This document shows, piece after piece, positions 44,079 through 55,149 of a stretch of 64,000 bases of DNA (positions are counted from its first letter, which is position 1; each line of letters begins with the position of its first letter). Origin of the DNA: Lyophyllum atratum (taxonomy: Eukaryota > Basidiomycota > Agaricomycetes > Agaricales > Lyophyllaceae). The stretch spans positions 186,001 to 250,000 of the forward strand of contig JACGCN010000031.1 in the NCBI GenBank assembly GCA_014905825.1, in the 5' to 3' direction. The notes below the pieces were generated by a model. It did no database searches. It saw nothing but the letters and a program-made list of their open reading frames with translations, and was not told the origin of the DNA. A program made the translations under genes and the position numbers.

Positions 44079-45686
44079 ATGGCTTATCCGTATCAGCTGC
44101 AGACTTCAATCCTCCAGGTTAGGTGTCGACACATTCGCTTGAAATTCTCGCTGATGAGAGCTGGGCAGGCAATACCTGACTTTCTTTCTAAAGTCGACGC
44201 GGAAAGAGTTGAATTAGTAGCTCACACCGGCACCGTACAAGATCAGTTGTCTCTTTTCGAGGAGCTTGCTGAACGCTATCACCCCCATCCATACATTCTC
44301 GTCAGAATGGCCCATCTGTATACAATGTCGAGCTGCTTGCCTACCGCTTTGCAATTCTATCGACAGGTAAAGCTCGTTTCACTCTGCAACCACAACGCAA
44401 CTAACTGCGCCACAATTCAGGCGCAGAGCAAATTGATGGAAAACAATATCGCCGATCCATTCTTGAACAAAGTGATCGAGAATATTGAGTCCCAGGCAGA
44501 GGTCAGAGTGAGAGAAATTTTGGAGCTTAGCTCCAAGTGTATGTCTTCGCCACTTCAACCTACTTGCAATCATACTGATATTGACGAGTCCCTTACTACC
44601 AACGATGGGTTCCGACGAGGGATCACAAGTTTCCTTTGTCGTTACCGCAAGCTCCGGACGGTCATGAGATATTGCGCCAGAAGTGGCAAGCTCTTGAAAC
44701 CAATGCCTCAAGCGGATTTTCAAAGTATCTGACCAAACTTGCAATCGAGACGAATCAAGTCGAAAGCACCTTTCTTTTAACCCAGGGCGTATGTATCCAT
44801 TTTCACCCATATCAGCTTTTTCCAATGCTTGTTCTTGCAGTCCATTCAAGACCTTATGCGGTATGGCATCGCGGAGGCCTCCATTGTCTTCTCCCCTGAA
44901 AGCGCTCTACATGATGGTGCCACAATAAAGAGCATCCTCGATGACACACTTGCGGTTTGTGCAAATGGACTATGATACCGCAAACATCTGACATCCTTAT
45001 CAATACCAGGCATATGAACTGGTAAAACCGTTGCTTTCAAATCCAGGTCTTTTGAATCGTGACACCGTGTGTCATATACACGCGCGACTCATGAAGACTG
45101 ACCGCTTTTCCAACAACGTATTACGCATTGTTGCTGGGAAAACCCGAACATTCACTCAGAAAACTGTCGTCGTGGGTGGTAGCTACCTTATCGAATGCTG
45201 CCCGTTTCCGCAGGTTGATGAAGAAATGGACTATATCCTACGCATGGCGAAGGTAGGCTGATCATTTTTGAGCGGTTTCGTTGACAGTTTATGTCATTAG
45301 CAATGGATTGCGAACTTCCGCAACCCGTTTGCGACAGCCAGCTGGATCCACCTCGCCCTTGCCAAATGCCATCCATTTGAGGCAAGCAGTAGCACCGCTA
45401 TCATACGCAATTGAGCTTATTTTAATTTCTCAGGATGGAAATGGTCGTATTGTTCGCTTGCTCGCATCTATCCCGCTTATCAGACATGGATACCCCCCTA
45501 TCTCAATTTCGCTCGCTCAACGTTCAGTGTATTATGCAGCAATCAACAAGGTTAGCCAGTACACCCAGTCATGGCAGATTTCATTGACCGTCTCTGCTCT
45601 AGGCTTATCAAGGCGATCACAAGCCCATGATTGAGTGCATAATGCAAGGCATGCAAGAAACTATTGAATCTGTTCAGAATTTGTAG
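44079..45686 (+). CDS. Fic-domain protein with N-terminal TPR-like region (FICD-like)
   Basis: Fic proteins usually transfer AMP from ATP to (or remove it from) a hydroxyl of a target protein. The N-terminal part resembles TPR helices (QDQLSLFEELAERYHPHPYI, LPTALQFYRQ). KLAIETNQVESTFLL then resembles the inhibitory helix motif (S/T)xxxE(G/N), with Ser in the last place. The Fic core has LVKPLLSNPGLLNRDTVCHI, TFTQKTVVVGGSYLIECCPF, and WIHLALAKCHPFE joined to DGNGRIVRLLASIPLIRHGY. That restores the full HPFxDGNGRxxR active site, and the protein ends MQETIESVQNL. The motif is split by an intron at 45,382-45,432 that begins GC instead of GT. Splice borders between 44,490 and 44,640 are uncertain. 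Otherwise it appears intact. Confidence 0.8.
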
Positions 45687-46508
45687 CCAGGAGATGGCGC
45701 TTTCCCGTTCGATCACTCGCAAATAGCATATATTCCCGTACATACGCCTGAGCTGTCTGAGCTATTACTTATCATGAGCGTAATGAGGACTTCGAATTAG
45801 CGATGCTTGCCTTGCCGAGCCCGAGGACCCATAGTTGCGAAACTGCGTTCCAAGACTGGCATGGTTATTGGTCTTTGACGAACGGCGGTTCTGAGTCCAC
45901 CATTCCTCGCCGAGTGGATAACATTGTTATTTTCGAGGCTGGCCCTGCTTGTCGAGCATGCGGAAGCGGCTTTCAGGCAAATCTCCTGGGATTCCTGGCA
46001 GTAATGGGCTGGAGTCGTAGAGATGTAGCATTCAGTGCAAACATCCAGAGCGCGGAGCTAAGTAGGCACAGGACACTTCACTAGTTCAAGTTGAAGGATG
46101 TGACTTGGAAGAGCACGTTCAAATTGTGATGGACGTAACGTGACATGTCGCGGTTTCTTGTTCCGTCGCTTGGACCTGCCGAATCCAGGCCGAATCTCAT
46201 CGAGCCATGTCAAGGGTCAACCACAACTCAGCCGCACGCTGCAGTCAGTGCCATGCCCTATTGGCATAAGCACCTAACGCTCCATCCATCATGCCTTCCG
46301 CGCCTTCTCCACCCGGGCCAGAAGCCAGCGCCGGCGCATGGCAGTCACAAGACAGAAGAGCAATGTAGAACGTACGGTGTTACAATCTTACAATCAATAT
46401 ACACGACTTTCTTCTGTAGTTGCAGTACCCATACTGATAATCCAGGCAAGAATCGGTGATTAAGAGCAGGCGATGACGTATGTGCATTCTTTGGACCCCC
46501 GGCAATGA
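45687..46508. other. Intergenic, includes a gene fragment
   Basis: Nothing but the truncated family copy at 45,958-46,031 and its upstream flank to about 46,160. Confidence 0.4.
45958..46031 (-). pseudogene. Truncated fourth copy of the three-exon family
   Basis: Only the 5' end remains: the ATG at 46,031 and about 24 codons matching MLHLYDSS..SQEI.LKAA. The upstream flank (46,032-46,160) matches those of copies A and B, including the GACGTAACGTGACATGTCGC motif. The rest is deleted. Confidence 0.8.
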
Positions 46509-47789
46509 TCACCAACCATCAGTACAACAAAGCCAACACCATGGCATGGTTGGATCCGTAGACGGAACCGAATCCCAACCAGGAGGACATTCGTTTGGTC
46601 CATGGCATGCCGTGCATTCTCTATCCACAAAGGTGTGGAGCCTGAAGCCCAGTGAAAGTCGGTCGGGCGGAATTGAGCGCAAAACGAGCGAAACGGGCCC
46701 TGCTATTGACCTGTCCGAAATAGCTCATTTCAACTCCAGACGGCTTCAGTATTCCGGCCATCTATCCAGCCATTTCGAGCAGCTTCAAGCCATATAGGTC
46801 TCTCCACATCGCTTCATTCTGGCTCGATATCTTTTCAATTTTTATTCAATTCCAATTTTGTCCAATTTGTTCAATCGAAATATATTGACTCCAATGGATA
46901 CATGGGCAGGAGCATACAACTAAAATACGCATACATACGGACGACCCTCAGCGCATCCGCCGTCCGTCATCCAAAAGACCGCTACCAGCTGCGTACCCCC
47001 GCCATCTATCGCGATCGTGCTAGCCTGCCTGAATATGTGCCCTTATCAACAAAACAGGTTAGAAGGGCGCGAAGTAAAGCAAAGAGCGACGTACAACGAA
47101 TAGGGCGGCTTGGACACCCTGAATGCTTGGCCAGAGGTCCTACTGTTGCTTCTCAATCAGAGTGTGATCGACGGGATCAGCTATATGGTGGCACCCACCA
47201 AGTTGCCTTCGTGGTTCGCGAATGCTACCACGAATCTTGATGGGCGCGCGGTTGCTGCTTGATCGCTATCAGACGGAGGGGCCACGTAAGATAAGAGCGA
47301 TGCTGATGGCAGCTATATGCGGAGGAGGGTGGGAGTGGAGAGTGGGGTCAGATGGATCCTGAGAAGATGGTGGTAGGGGGGAAAGAAATGAAGTAGTCCT
47401 TTTGTGGCCTCCGCCAGTCTTATGTAGTTCGCACCAAGTTCGCTCTGAAACAAAAACAAACATTATTTCGTGAGCTGGCCATGACGACAAAACGTTTGAG
47501 TGGATAAATTTCACATACCCAATTGATGAGGTCATGAAGTCATCTCGAGCTCACCACAATGGCTGAAATTGACTACAAACTGCATTGGGTTGGTTCGAAC
47601 GAATGATCACTTTTAAGTTTTGGGTAGATTTGGCTCGATTGACTACCGTTTGGCTTGTATAAGCTCAATTCCGCCCGACCGACTTTTTCACTGGGCCTGA
47701 AGCGCGAAGAACCCGAACCACGGGGCGCGGCCTCGACGGCGCAAGCTGCCAACGAGTGCAGCGATGATGGCGGTGACCGCGAGTTTCAT
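46509..47789 (-). pseudogene. Third copy of the MPWCW peptide gene, interrupted by a transposon
   Basis: The 5' part (47,789-47,695) starts MKLAVTAIIAAL and holds a one-base shift in the signal-peptide region. The 3' part (46,648-46,509) reads RECTACHGPNECPPGW, TMPWCWLCCTDGW and a stop. Without the insert the Cys/Trp pattern matches the intact gene at 37,362. Confidence 0.85.
46649..47694. mobile_element. 1,046-bp non-autonomous TIR transposon, 9-bp target duplication
   Basis: The termini are CCAGTGAAAGTCGGTCGGGC at the left and the complement at the right (two extra A in the right arm), about 30 bases long. The target duplication is GCCTGAAGC (46,640-46,648 and 47,695-47,703). Intact paralogues of the peptide gene hold a single GCCTGAAGC. 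A 9-bp duplication points to a Mutator-like (MULE) element. No transposase; the interior is AT-rich in part. Confidence 0.92.
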
Positions 47790-49198
47790 CTGTGAAGGGC
47801 GGGGATACGTCAGGGAAAAGTGTTCCTCTGGACGACGGGACAGTACACCCACGGTGTTGAATACCAAACGAGATACTTTCGCTCAAACGGTGGGCGGTGA
47901 TGGAGAGTGAGGAAGATGCCTAGGAAAGTGAGAGCCTGTAAGCGCACAGAGGACTGGATGCGACCCCACTAGGAAAGGACTCACGTTCACTTCGCTGAAG
48001 TGTTCTGAACAGGTCCAGCTTTGGTTTTCGAGCTCTTATAGCCGTCGACCCCTCCACGTCCCAGGACCTCGTGAACAAGACGAGTACTGGTCAACCGAGT
48101 AGGAGGGATCCGAGCAGAATGGAGCACCGTCGAAGCTTGGAGGTATCTCATGACCTCTACTAAACCGTCGCTGTTCGCCTGCTTGACCTGGCATTTAGAT
48201 ACATTTTCAGACAGGGAACGTATGTAGGACAGGCTCAGCTTGGGATACACCATCGCGTAGAGGAGACGAGCGAATAATGGAGGGTCACTGTCAACCGTCA
48301 GAAAAGCGTGACAATCGCAGGAGCGCGGCTGCGGATATATTCAGGCTCATCGCGAGCGGAGAGTATCAGGCGACCCAGGGATTCACCATCTTTGACGGAT
48401 AAGATGTTTCTAGATACATACCGTCCTATTGTACGCCACTGAACGCCACTGAATGGCAGCATGTACGGTGTTTCGTCGTACTTCGGTACCGGAGCCGCGC
48501 TCTTGCTCTACATCTGCCAGTCGTACGCCTGATGTCGGAGAGGGAATGCGCTACTTAATACTCGTGTTTACCTCCGTGGGATACACTTGCAGACACTAAG
48601 ACGTACCGAGCGCTGTTGATTTCTTGACGCTCCCAGGCGGTCTCGGAGGGAAGATAGGTCAAGACGCATGTGAGTTTTGGGGCCCCATCTTGAGCCTATC
48701 CGTGAACAGTTGCCCACGTCGCTTACCGGTGGCCTGTGTATGTGATACTATATTCTAGTAGACTATCGTAACCGTCTTAATACCAAGTAGGGTTCGCAGT
48801 TCGTTATTGTGGAAGATGTCAACTGGATTCTGATTCACAAGGTTTCGAATGCTGCGTCATAGTATGAGGATGCCCTCCGGAGTAGAGTTGCTGGGCGCAA
48901 CACGCCCCGGTCGTATTGGTATGCGGCTCATGCAACGAAGCATCCAGCGCCTCGAAGGTACCGACTGCTAGAGAAATAGTGGTGACAAGGACTCAGCGTG
49001 TATACGAAATTTATGCTTCGACGAGACAGCCATCGGGGAGAAATTTCACAGTACTCGAGTACGTTGACTGGTGAGTACATGTTGTAAGCGTGGTTTGACT
49101 CCCACGGCTCCGCGCTCATGAACAAGAACTACAACTCCTTCCGCCCAAAGAGTTGTGCCACACAGGTTGTGTCAGAGTGATTATTCTTCCCCACGAGC
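47790..49198. other. Intergenic, no gene recognised
   Basis: Upstream flank of the broken peptide gene, weakly similar to 37,580-38,580. No complete frame. Confidence 0.4.
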
Positions 49199-49582
49199 TT
49201 AATAGATCATAGGCTGACAATAGTAAGCGGTGCCTTCCTGTAAGGATACGCGATGGCTTAGATTGGAGACTTCGATGGAGGAAGAGTGACGGGGATACTC
49301 ACGCCGGTGTCTTGCTGGCAGCAGAGCACAAGATTATGACATTTATTGTTAGTGCTGTGTAGAGTTTTGCACCCCGCTATGTGGATTGATTTGGTATCAC
49401 TATTACAAGTGCCTCTCGTGCAAGAAAATTACACGTAACGTACTCCCGGTGTAGCCACGAGGCGTTACCTGGTACTCTTTGCAGCAGTACGGTCTCAAAG
49501 CCCCACTACATTCAGGGCGGGCAGCCAGTGCTACAAGTGGGAGGGAAAGGAAGCAGAAGGTCGCAGTGGCCTGAGCGAACAT
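49199..49582 (-). CDS. Hydrophobin-like secreted eight-cysteine protein 1
   Basis: Hydrophobins are secreted and self-assemble at air-water interfaces on hyphae. Exons 49,582-49,444, 49,376-49,303 and 49,237-49,199 give about 83 residues. The signal peptide is MFAQATATFCFLSLPLVALA. The mature Cys spacing is C-x7-CC-x14-C-x9-C-x5-CC-x11-C (pieces PECSGALRPYCC, NNKCHNLVLCCQQDTG, AYYCQPMIY), matching the hydrophobin C/CC/C/C/CC/C order. The CC-C loop is shorter than in typical class I members. The last Cys lies in a 39-base third exon. Paralogue at 50,918. Confidence 0.7.
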
Positions 49583-49636
49583 CGAGAGTGAACTAGGGGG
49601 ATAGTGGGTTGGTTGGTGGAAACTGGGGCAAAATCT

Positions 49637-49642
49637 TTTATA
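49637..49642 (-). promoter_or_regulatory. TATA box of hydrophobin-like gene 1
   Basis: TATAAA on the minus strand, 55 bases upstream of the ATG. Confidence 0.6.
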
Positions 49643-50917
49643 CTCTTCCCGCCCCTATTACGTGCTTGTGATGTGAACCTGAGAGAAGTCTATCCTTCTC
49701 GTTGAGGCTGTCCCCTGGACCCACTTCGTAGGCGTAGTGGTACCAGCCCGTATCTGGAACGAAGACGTTTAAGGAAGTAATAGAAGTGCGGTATCAGGGG
49801 CTTGGTGGATGCTGGAGCATATATGCGCGACCAGTGGAGACCCCAAGTCAGAAAGCTTCCACCATTTAGGGGCCCATAGGTTGGCGCAGGATAAGACCCA
49901 ACTGTGAACCGTGGCTTCGGAAACTACAAGATCCTTAGATCCTAGGGTTTCGTAGCCAACATCGTTTCTTCATCCCAGTCGTGATCAACTTCGACAACCA
50001 GCGAATAGCTGACAGCTCGCATCTATGTAATGAACGACATCAGCATGCAGCAAAAGAAAGCAACGGAAGATGTGCCTTACGTCTTTCTCCCGTGTTCTGG
50101 CCATGAGCTAGAACGAGGCATGACTTCCATGTACCACTTTTATGTCCGTATCAGGCTGAGGAAGCTGAATTCAGGGCAGCGCAACTGAAGAAAAGGGACG
50201 CTACGTACTGATTGCCATTGGAAGCCTTTACAAATCACAGTAACCCCCGGGTCGAGCACATCCTCTACCTTCTATGCGGGCATTCGAGGCACATGGCGCA
50301 ATGCCGCAAGCCGAAGGGAGAGATTTGCTTCCAGCCGCTTAACGAACACGTGTTTGGATAGTAGAGGTGACTGGATACGATCTGCCAAGCCTCGTTTGGC
50401 AATGGTAGCGACTCGAGCGTTTGCCTGAGTAAGTATGATTCACATCGGACAGAAGTCACATCAGTCAAAGTATGAAGAGCTGATAAAAAGCTTGACTCAC
50501 CCAATAGGCTCTAGCAAACAAACGAGAAAAGAAGCAACCCATGCTTTGACTGACTTGCTACCCAACTTTCGAATAATGATTGGTGTAAGTGGTGGATCAG
50601 AGTTTGGCTCAAAAACTTCGAGCGGTTCAGGGCCGCGAACCGTCACATCACTTGACCTGTGACATGTCAGAGATACCTTGGTCACACACAATGACATGGT
50701 GAAGATCGACCTCCAGCTTGATAGAGGTGCTTCAGTCGTGTAAGTATGTATTATTATTAGAAAGGTCTCCCTGACCATCACACAGTCGCTGGTAATTACT
50801 CGAAAGACTACCATCCCTCCCCATCTCATAACCTATGAATCATAACTCCAACACGTCGCGTAGTAAGTAGAACTGGAGGCTTTCTCACTCCAATGCCTAC
50901 GGCCCTGCCTTGACAGA
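49643..50917. other. Intergenic, no gene recognised
   Basis: Short frames only; nothing supportable between the two hydrophobin-like genes. Confidence 0.4.
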
Positions 50918-51294
50918 TCAAGCGGTTCTGGGCGCTCCGCAGTAGTAGGCAGTGCCAGTCTAAGTATTAGGCGCCAGATTTTAGAGGTGTCAATGGAGGA
51001 AGTGCGGCAGAGATACTCACGCCGTCGTCTTGCTGGCAGCAAAGTACAGAGGTTGCACATGGATCGTTAGTGCTCTGAAGGGTGGTACACTGCTCTATGT
51101 GGTACAAAACAGCATTCAGTACTTCTATCAGGCGCAGGACTGGGATGCAACGTACCGCCAACATAGCCACGAGGCGTCGAGGAGGACTTGCTGCAGCAGT
51201 ACGGTTTCAAGCCTGTGCCACACTCATCTTGAGCAGAAAGCGCGAGCAACGGGAGGGCAAGAAGGTAGAAGGTAGCGGCGACACCAGTGAACAT
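50918..51294 (-). CDS. Hydrophobin-like secreted eight-cysteine protein 2
   Basis: Paralogue of gene 1 with the same three-exon structure: 51,294-51,156, 51,094-51,021 and 50,959-50,918. The signal peptide is MFTGVAATFYLLALPLLALS. The Cys segments are DECGTGLKPYCC, CTTLQSTNDPCATSVLCC and GTAYYCGAPRTA. The exon 1/2 junction works only with acceptor ..ACATAG, giving GEQCTTL. The eight Cys keep the C-CC-C-C-CC-C order. Intact. The two genes share orientation and small-intron positions, consistent with tandem duplication. Confidence 0.7.
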
Positions 51295-51362
51295 GACGAA
51301 TGTAGTAGATCTTTGTTGGTGAAGGAGGGACCTGCTGAGCTCTTAGTAGATACCGCGCACTT

Positions 51363-51368
51363 TTTATA
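51363..51368 (-). promoter_or_regulatory. TATA box of hydrophobin-like gene 2
   Basis: TATAAA (minus strand), 69 bases upstream of the ATG. Confidence 0.6.
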
Positions 51369-53093
51369 TCCTGCGCACCCTGTCACGGTCCAGGTTTCAA
51401 GGTTATTTCCTGTCATACGAGCCTGAGATATTTATCACCAAGAATGATCCCCGTGTATACGTAGGTGTAGCCAAGGTGTAGCGGTGCGTAATGCCCGTAT
51501 AGTACTGCACCTGTGAGCTATCAAGCCGAAAAGGTAATAGAGGTGCGGGCATAAGTGTGGTGGCACATGCATCATGCTCGAGTCAGACTCACGAAATAAG
51601 GAGTCGGAATACACGTATGCGGGGCTCACGAAACAATCCAGGCAAGATTTTGTGGAAAAGTGTGGCGATAGCATAGACGGCCTTGGCGTTTCGAAAGATG
51701 ACACTCTTCGTTGCCGTTTGGTTGCCGCGGCGCTCTACCAGTCCCATCATGGTCCAGGTCAGTTTTCGGCTGGTGAAAGTGTTTGAAGATTTCTTGACTG
51801 CGGTTGGTTGCCATCCACGCAACTTCCCATGGGTACGCGATCGCTACCAATCGAGATCCCCGACGTTACTGGTAGAATTCTACGCGGGATTGGACACCGA
51901 TATGCGCAAGCCCGTTGCCCGGTGGCTGATTTTGTGATCCTGTCTGATACATAGAAGAACCTGGTATCAGCGATAAATCAGCGACGTCAACGATCTCTAT
52001 GTGTAGTAAGTCTTCGTCTGTCAAAGTCTTCCGTCAAGTCTTTCGCAACTTCAGACACATACTATGGTAGGCGTTTTACTTGAACGATGAAGCAAATTGA
52101 AAGCTCTTTAAGGTCCTTGAAGTAGGCTCAGACTCGATGGTACCGGAGATGTCCATCGTCGGAGATTCATCAAACCAGTCGGGCCACGGTCTCGAACCCG
52201 TACATACACCATGCCTCCTGCCTTGTCTTCAGTACTCTTCTTCCTTCACCACCGCATACAATTAAATCCAATCCCAACGCCGCTCCCGATCCCAATGCTC
52301 TTTGCTTTATCCTCTTCGGATTCACGTTTAAGGTTAAGCGGGCCCACTGGCACATAAACATGTCTCGGCTTCGAATATCGCTCTTTCCTGGTCCCCCACC
52401 GACCTGCCTCGCTTGGTCTCCTGAGCCTTCCATCGAATTTCCTAATCGATACACCTTACGGGCTCCCTCACCCACACTCGTGTGTGCTGATAGTCTTTCA
52501 ATGCGGCTTCATGATGGCCCGCGGATACGTCCCAATATGAGCGGATGGCCTATGCGTAACAGCCCACATTACGCCCATGCGATCCAACACCATTCTATGA
52601 CGGTGTAAGAAGGACGCCCGTCAAGCGCTGCTGGGGTGGAATGTGACTTGCAGTTAAAGAGTGTACGTTCGATTCGGCGACCGTTGGACGTAGATGAGAC
52701 GGAGCTGCCGTCGTAAAAGTAGTGGCGAGGCTGGGTGGACCCGTGGCGAGCACACTTCTGATGATTGGGCGGAGGCTAAGGGTAACAGGTGATTTGCTGA
52801 TGGATGAGAGAACGATACTCATCCCATTGGTGATGAAGGTTTGACCATCAGGTTCCGGTCGCCGCATGTATGAGCTTGACGGTGTTGGGAGGGCGAGCGA
52901 TACCTTGTGGTAGCGGGCATAGCGAAATCGTCTCTGTCTGCGACTGCTAGGGAGCAGGATCATCAACACTCAGTCATGATTCAGTAAGTGTTGCAGTAGG
53001 CGACATGGTAGTGAAGCAAATTGAACGACTACGAAAGTCCAGGGAATATAACGAGAGAATGGTAGGTAGCACGCTTTCACTCGACTTGGAAGA
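51369..53093. other. Intergenic with a fragment of the acidic gene
   Basis: Apart from the fragment at 52,120-52,400, only short unassigned frames. Confidence 0.4.
52120..52400 (-). pseudogene. Fragment of the acidic membrane-protein gene (middle part)
   Basis: The minus strand reads PRHVYVPVGPLNLKRESEED, matching NVYVGPLSRLKRESEEE of the intact gene, and further on GTIESEPTS, resembling the VSDPIES exon start. Stops and frame changes are present. Confidence 0.6.
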
Positions 53094-53753
53094 CTAATCA
53101 GTATGAGCTACATCTAAAGCGTCAGCGAAATCTTTCCAATGTCCTTCGTCTTCTGCATCCTCCTCCAATGCTTCTAAGGCCTGTTTCCATTGTCTTGCAG
53201 AGTACAAGGACTTGAGCTCGTTAGGCATCTTTTGCTGCGAGAAGTACATCTTCTCGATGCAAAATTGGATGTCCTCCAAATCTGATTCGTGCTTTGCCAC
53301 TTTCTTAATGTTACGTTCTGAGAAAGTGCGGATCTTATCGGCAAGGAGGAGCGCAGGGCCCGCGCACCATATGCCGTTCTCCTCGTCGCGGATGGAATGC
53401 TCCTTAAATAAACGCATATTGTGCGCGCATTTTTTGACAACGTCGCATTTGATTGCGTCGGTAGGATGCATGAGCGTCACTTGCATCATGTGGGATTCAA
53501 TGCGACTTTTGACAAACTCAGTGCTCGGAATCTTGGGGTAGGCTGCGACATTAATGTCGACGTCCTAAATTATATCAACTGTTAAAAAGTGAACCCGCTC
53601 ATCAGGGAATAGAATCCCTACCCTAGTGTGACGTCGACTTCCAATCATTGCCGCAGCTGCACCTCCGAAAATTATCCCATCAATCTTCTGTCTGTTGAGA
53701 GCGTCGAACACGGCTCTCGCAGCAGGCAGCAGGCGTGATGGAAGGGTGGGCAT
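53094..53753 (-). CDS. Nucleotidyltransferase-fold protein
   Basis: Two exons, 53,753-53,622 and 53,564-53,094. Exon 1 has DGIIFGGAAAAMIGSRRHTR and exon 2 begins DVDINVAAYPKIP. After splicing this gives the GG...(x)..DVD signature of DNA-polymerase-beta-like nucleotidyltransferases. Later DAIKCDVVKKC could supply the third acidic residue, and LLLADKIRTFSERNIKKVAKHESDLED resembles the helix seen in AbiEii-like proteins (I name only the fold). The intron falls exactly between the glycine loop and the DxD. About 200 residues, apparently intact, no signal peptide. Divergent from copy C across 135 bases. Substrate unknown. Confidence 0.75.
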
Positions 53754-53888
53754 TACTGCAGTTAAAGGTTCAGGAGAATATATAGAATCACAACAAGTTG
53801 AACTTCAAGTTTAAACGCGTCGACGCGAGCCGTGCACGTGTTGTTCAAAACTGCTTCTCCAACTTGGCCTCTACCATCACTACACTCA
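53754..53888. promoter_or_regulatory. Short divergent intergenic region, likely shared promoter
   Basis: 135 bases between two start codons on opposite strands. It contains GAATATATAGAATC near 53,773-53,786 and the E-box-like GCACGTG near 53,834. Confidence 0.45.
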
Positions 53889-54862
53889 ATGCTGCATCTC
53901 TACGATTCCAGCCCATACTCCCAGGAATCCCAGGAGATTCGCCTGAAAGCCGCTTCCGCTCTGTCTAGAGCGAACATCAAATCACTTGTGTGGGGAGAAG
54001 ATGCCCTGGCGTTCATCCACTTCGTGCCCGCCAACCTCCATGATCTCCAGTTGGTCGTTGCAGATCACGAACTTGGTCTAGCTTCTGCCAAAATTATTAA
54101 ATCCCTGCCTTATGAAGTCTTCACTGGCACCTTGGACAGGAACTACCTCGAAGTCCTCTATTTCGACCCAGACCAGCCAAGCATGTACGCCAACTCAGTG
54201 CACCTCAAGCTCACAACTCCCGCTGCCGAACGCGCGGAGGACGACCCAGAGATGATTTTTATCCATCCTCAGTCGCAATACCACCTCGACATCCATGACG
54301 ACAGCCGCTCGGTCTCCCTCCCACCTTTTCCCGAAAATATCCGATTTCCAACACGCACCGTGTTTCTCGACTCCATCATCGCGACGTTATTGGATCCTCC
54401 CTCTGGTCGCGTACACACCAAGTTGAACTCAACGTTGCGAACCTGGATGGGATACCTTTTCCTTTACACTCTGCGGAATGAGCCCGCTGTGCTCCCAACC
54501 GGCGACCTCGAACCAGAACTAGCACAGGTGCTGCAAAGCCTCAGGCCAGAGAATCGGCCCTATTTTGAAGCCTTCGCACGCAACGGCCCCCGCAAGGCGA
54601 GGGAGCATATGTTGCATCGTAAGGAGATACTGGAGAAGGTTGGGTGCGTCGTTTTTTTCCTGTTTCCTTGGAAGGTCAACTCGTCTCATAAGGCTGCATA
54701 GAAAGGCTGAAGAAGCACGACGTCCGCTTCCCCGATTTCCTCCCGGAAATCCTGCACTGCAGTGAGTCTTATTTGAATTTCAAATGCTCCTTGGCTGACT
54801 CGGAAAATGACAGGGCTAGAGACAGGGCGAATCGCGCCAAGGCGCTGGCAAATCAAACGTAA
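53889..54862 (+). CDS. Three-exon unknown protein family, copy C
   Basis: Opposite-strand paralogue of copies A and B. The ATG at 53,889 (MLHLYDSSPYSQESQEIRLK) starts a long first exon carrying WGEDALAFIHFVP and LHDLQLVVADHEL. It ends ILEKVG, followed by two short exons giving KKHDVRFPDFLPEILHC and RARDRANRAKALANQT. The same intron positions and C-terminus in all three copies confirm the model. No lesion. Its 3' flank to about 55,040 also matches the flanks of A and B. Divergent from the nucleotidyltransferase gene, which suggests the two products may act together. Confidence 0.75.
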
Positions 54863-55149
54863 TGTGGTAAAACCGTACCTTTGGCACGTCACTGATCCTT
54901 CTTCCTCCTTTTCCACAGGCGCCCATACTCTGTGTCGCCTTTGAGAGGGACACACTCTACCATTGCTAGATTGATTCGACTGATCCGTTGAATCGAAATT
55001 CCATCAGATTGGAATACCGGAATACCTGTATCCTTTTACAAGCAATGCTCTTCATTCCTTTTGGCTCGTAACACACCGGTACGTCGTAAACCAATGTACG
55101 CCGAATTCTGATCCGGCGATCTACTCTACTAAATTCACCGAACCTCTCG

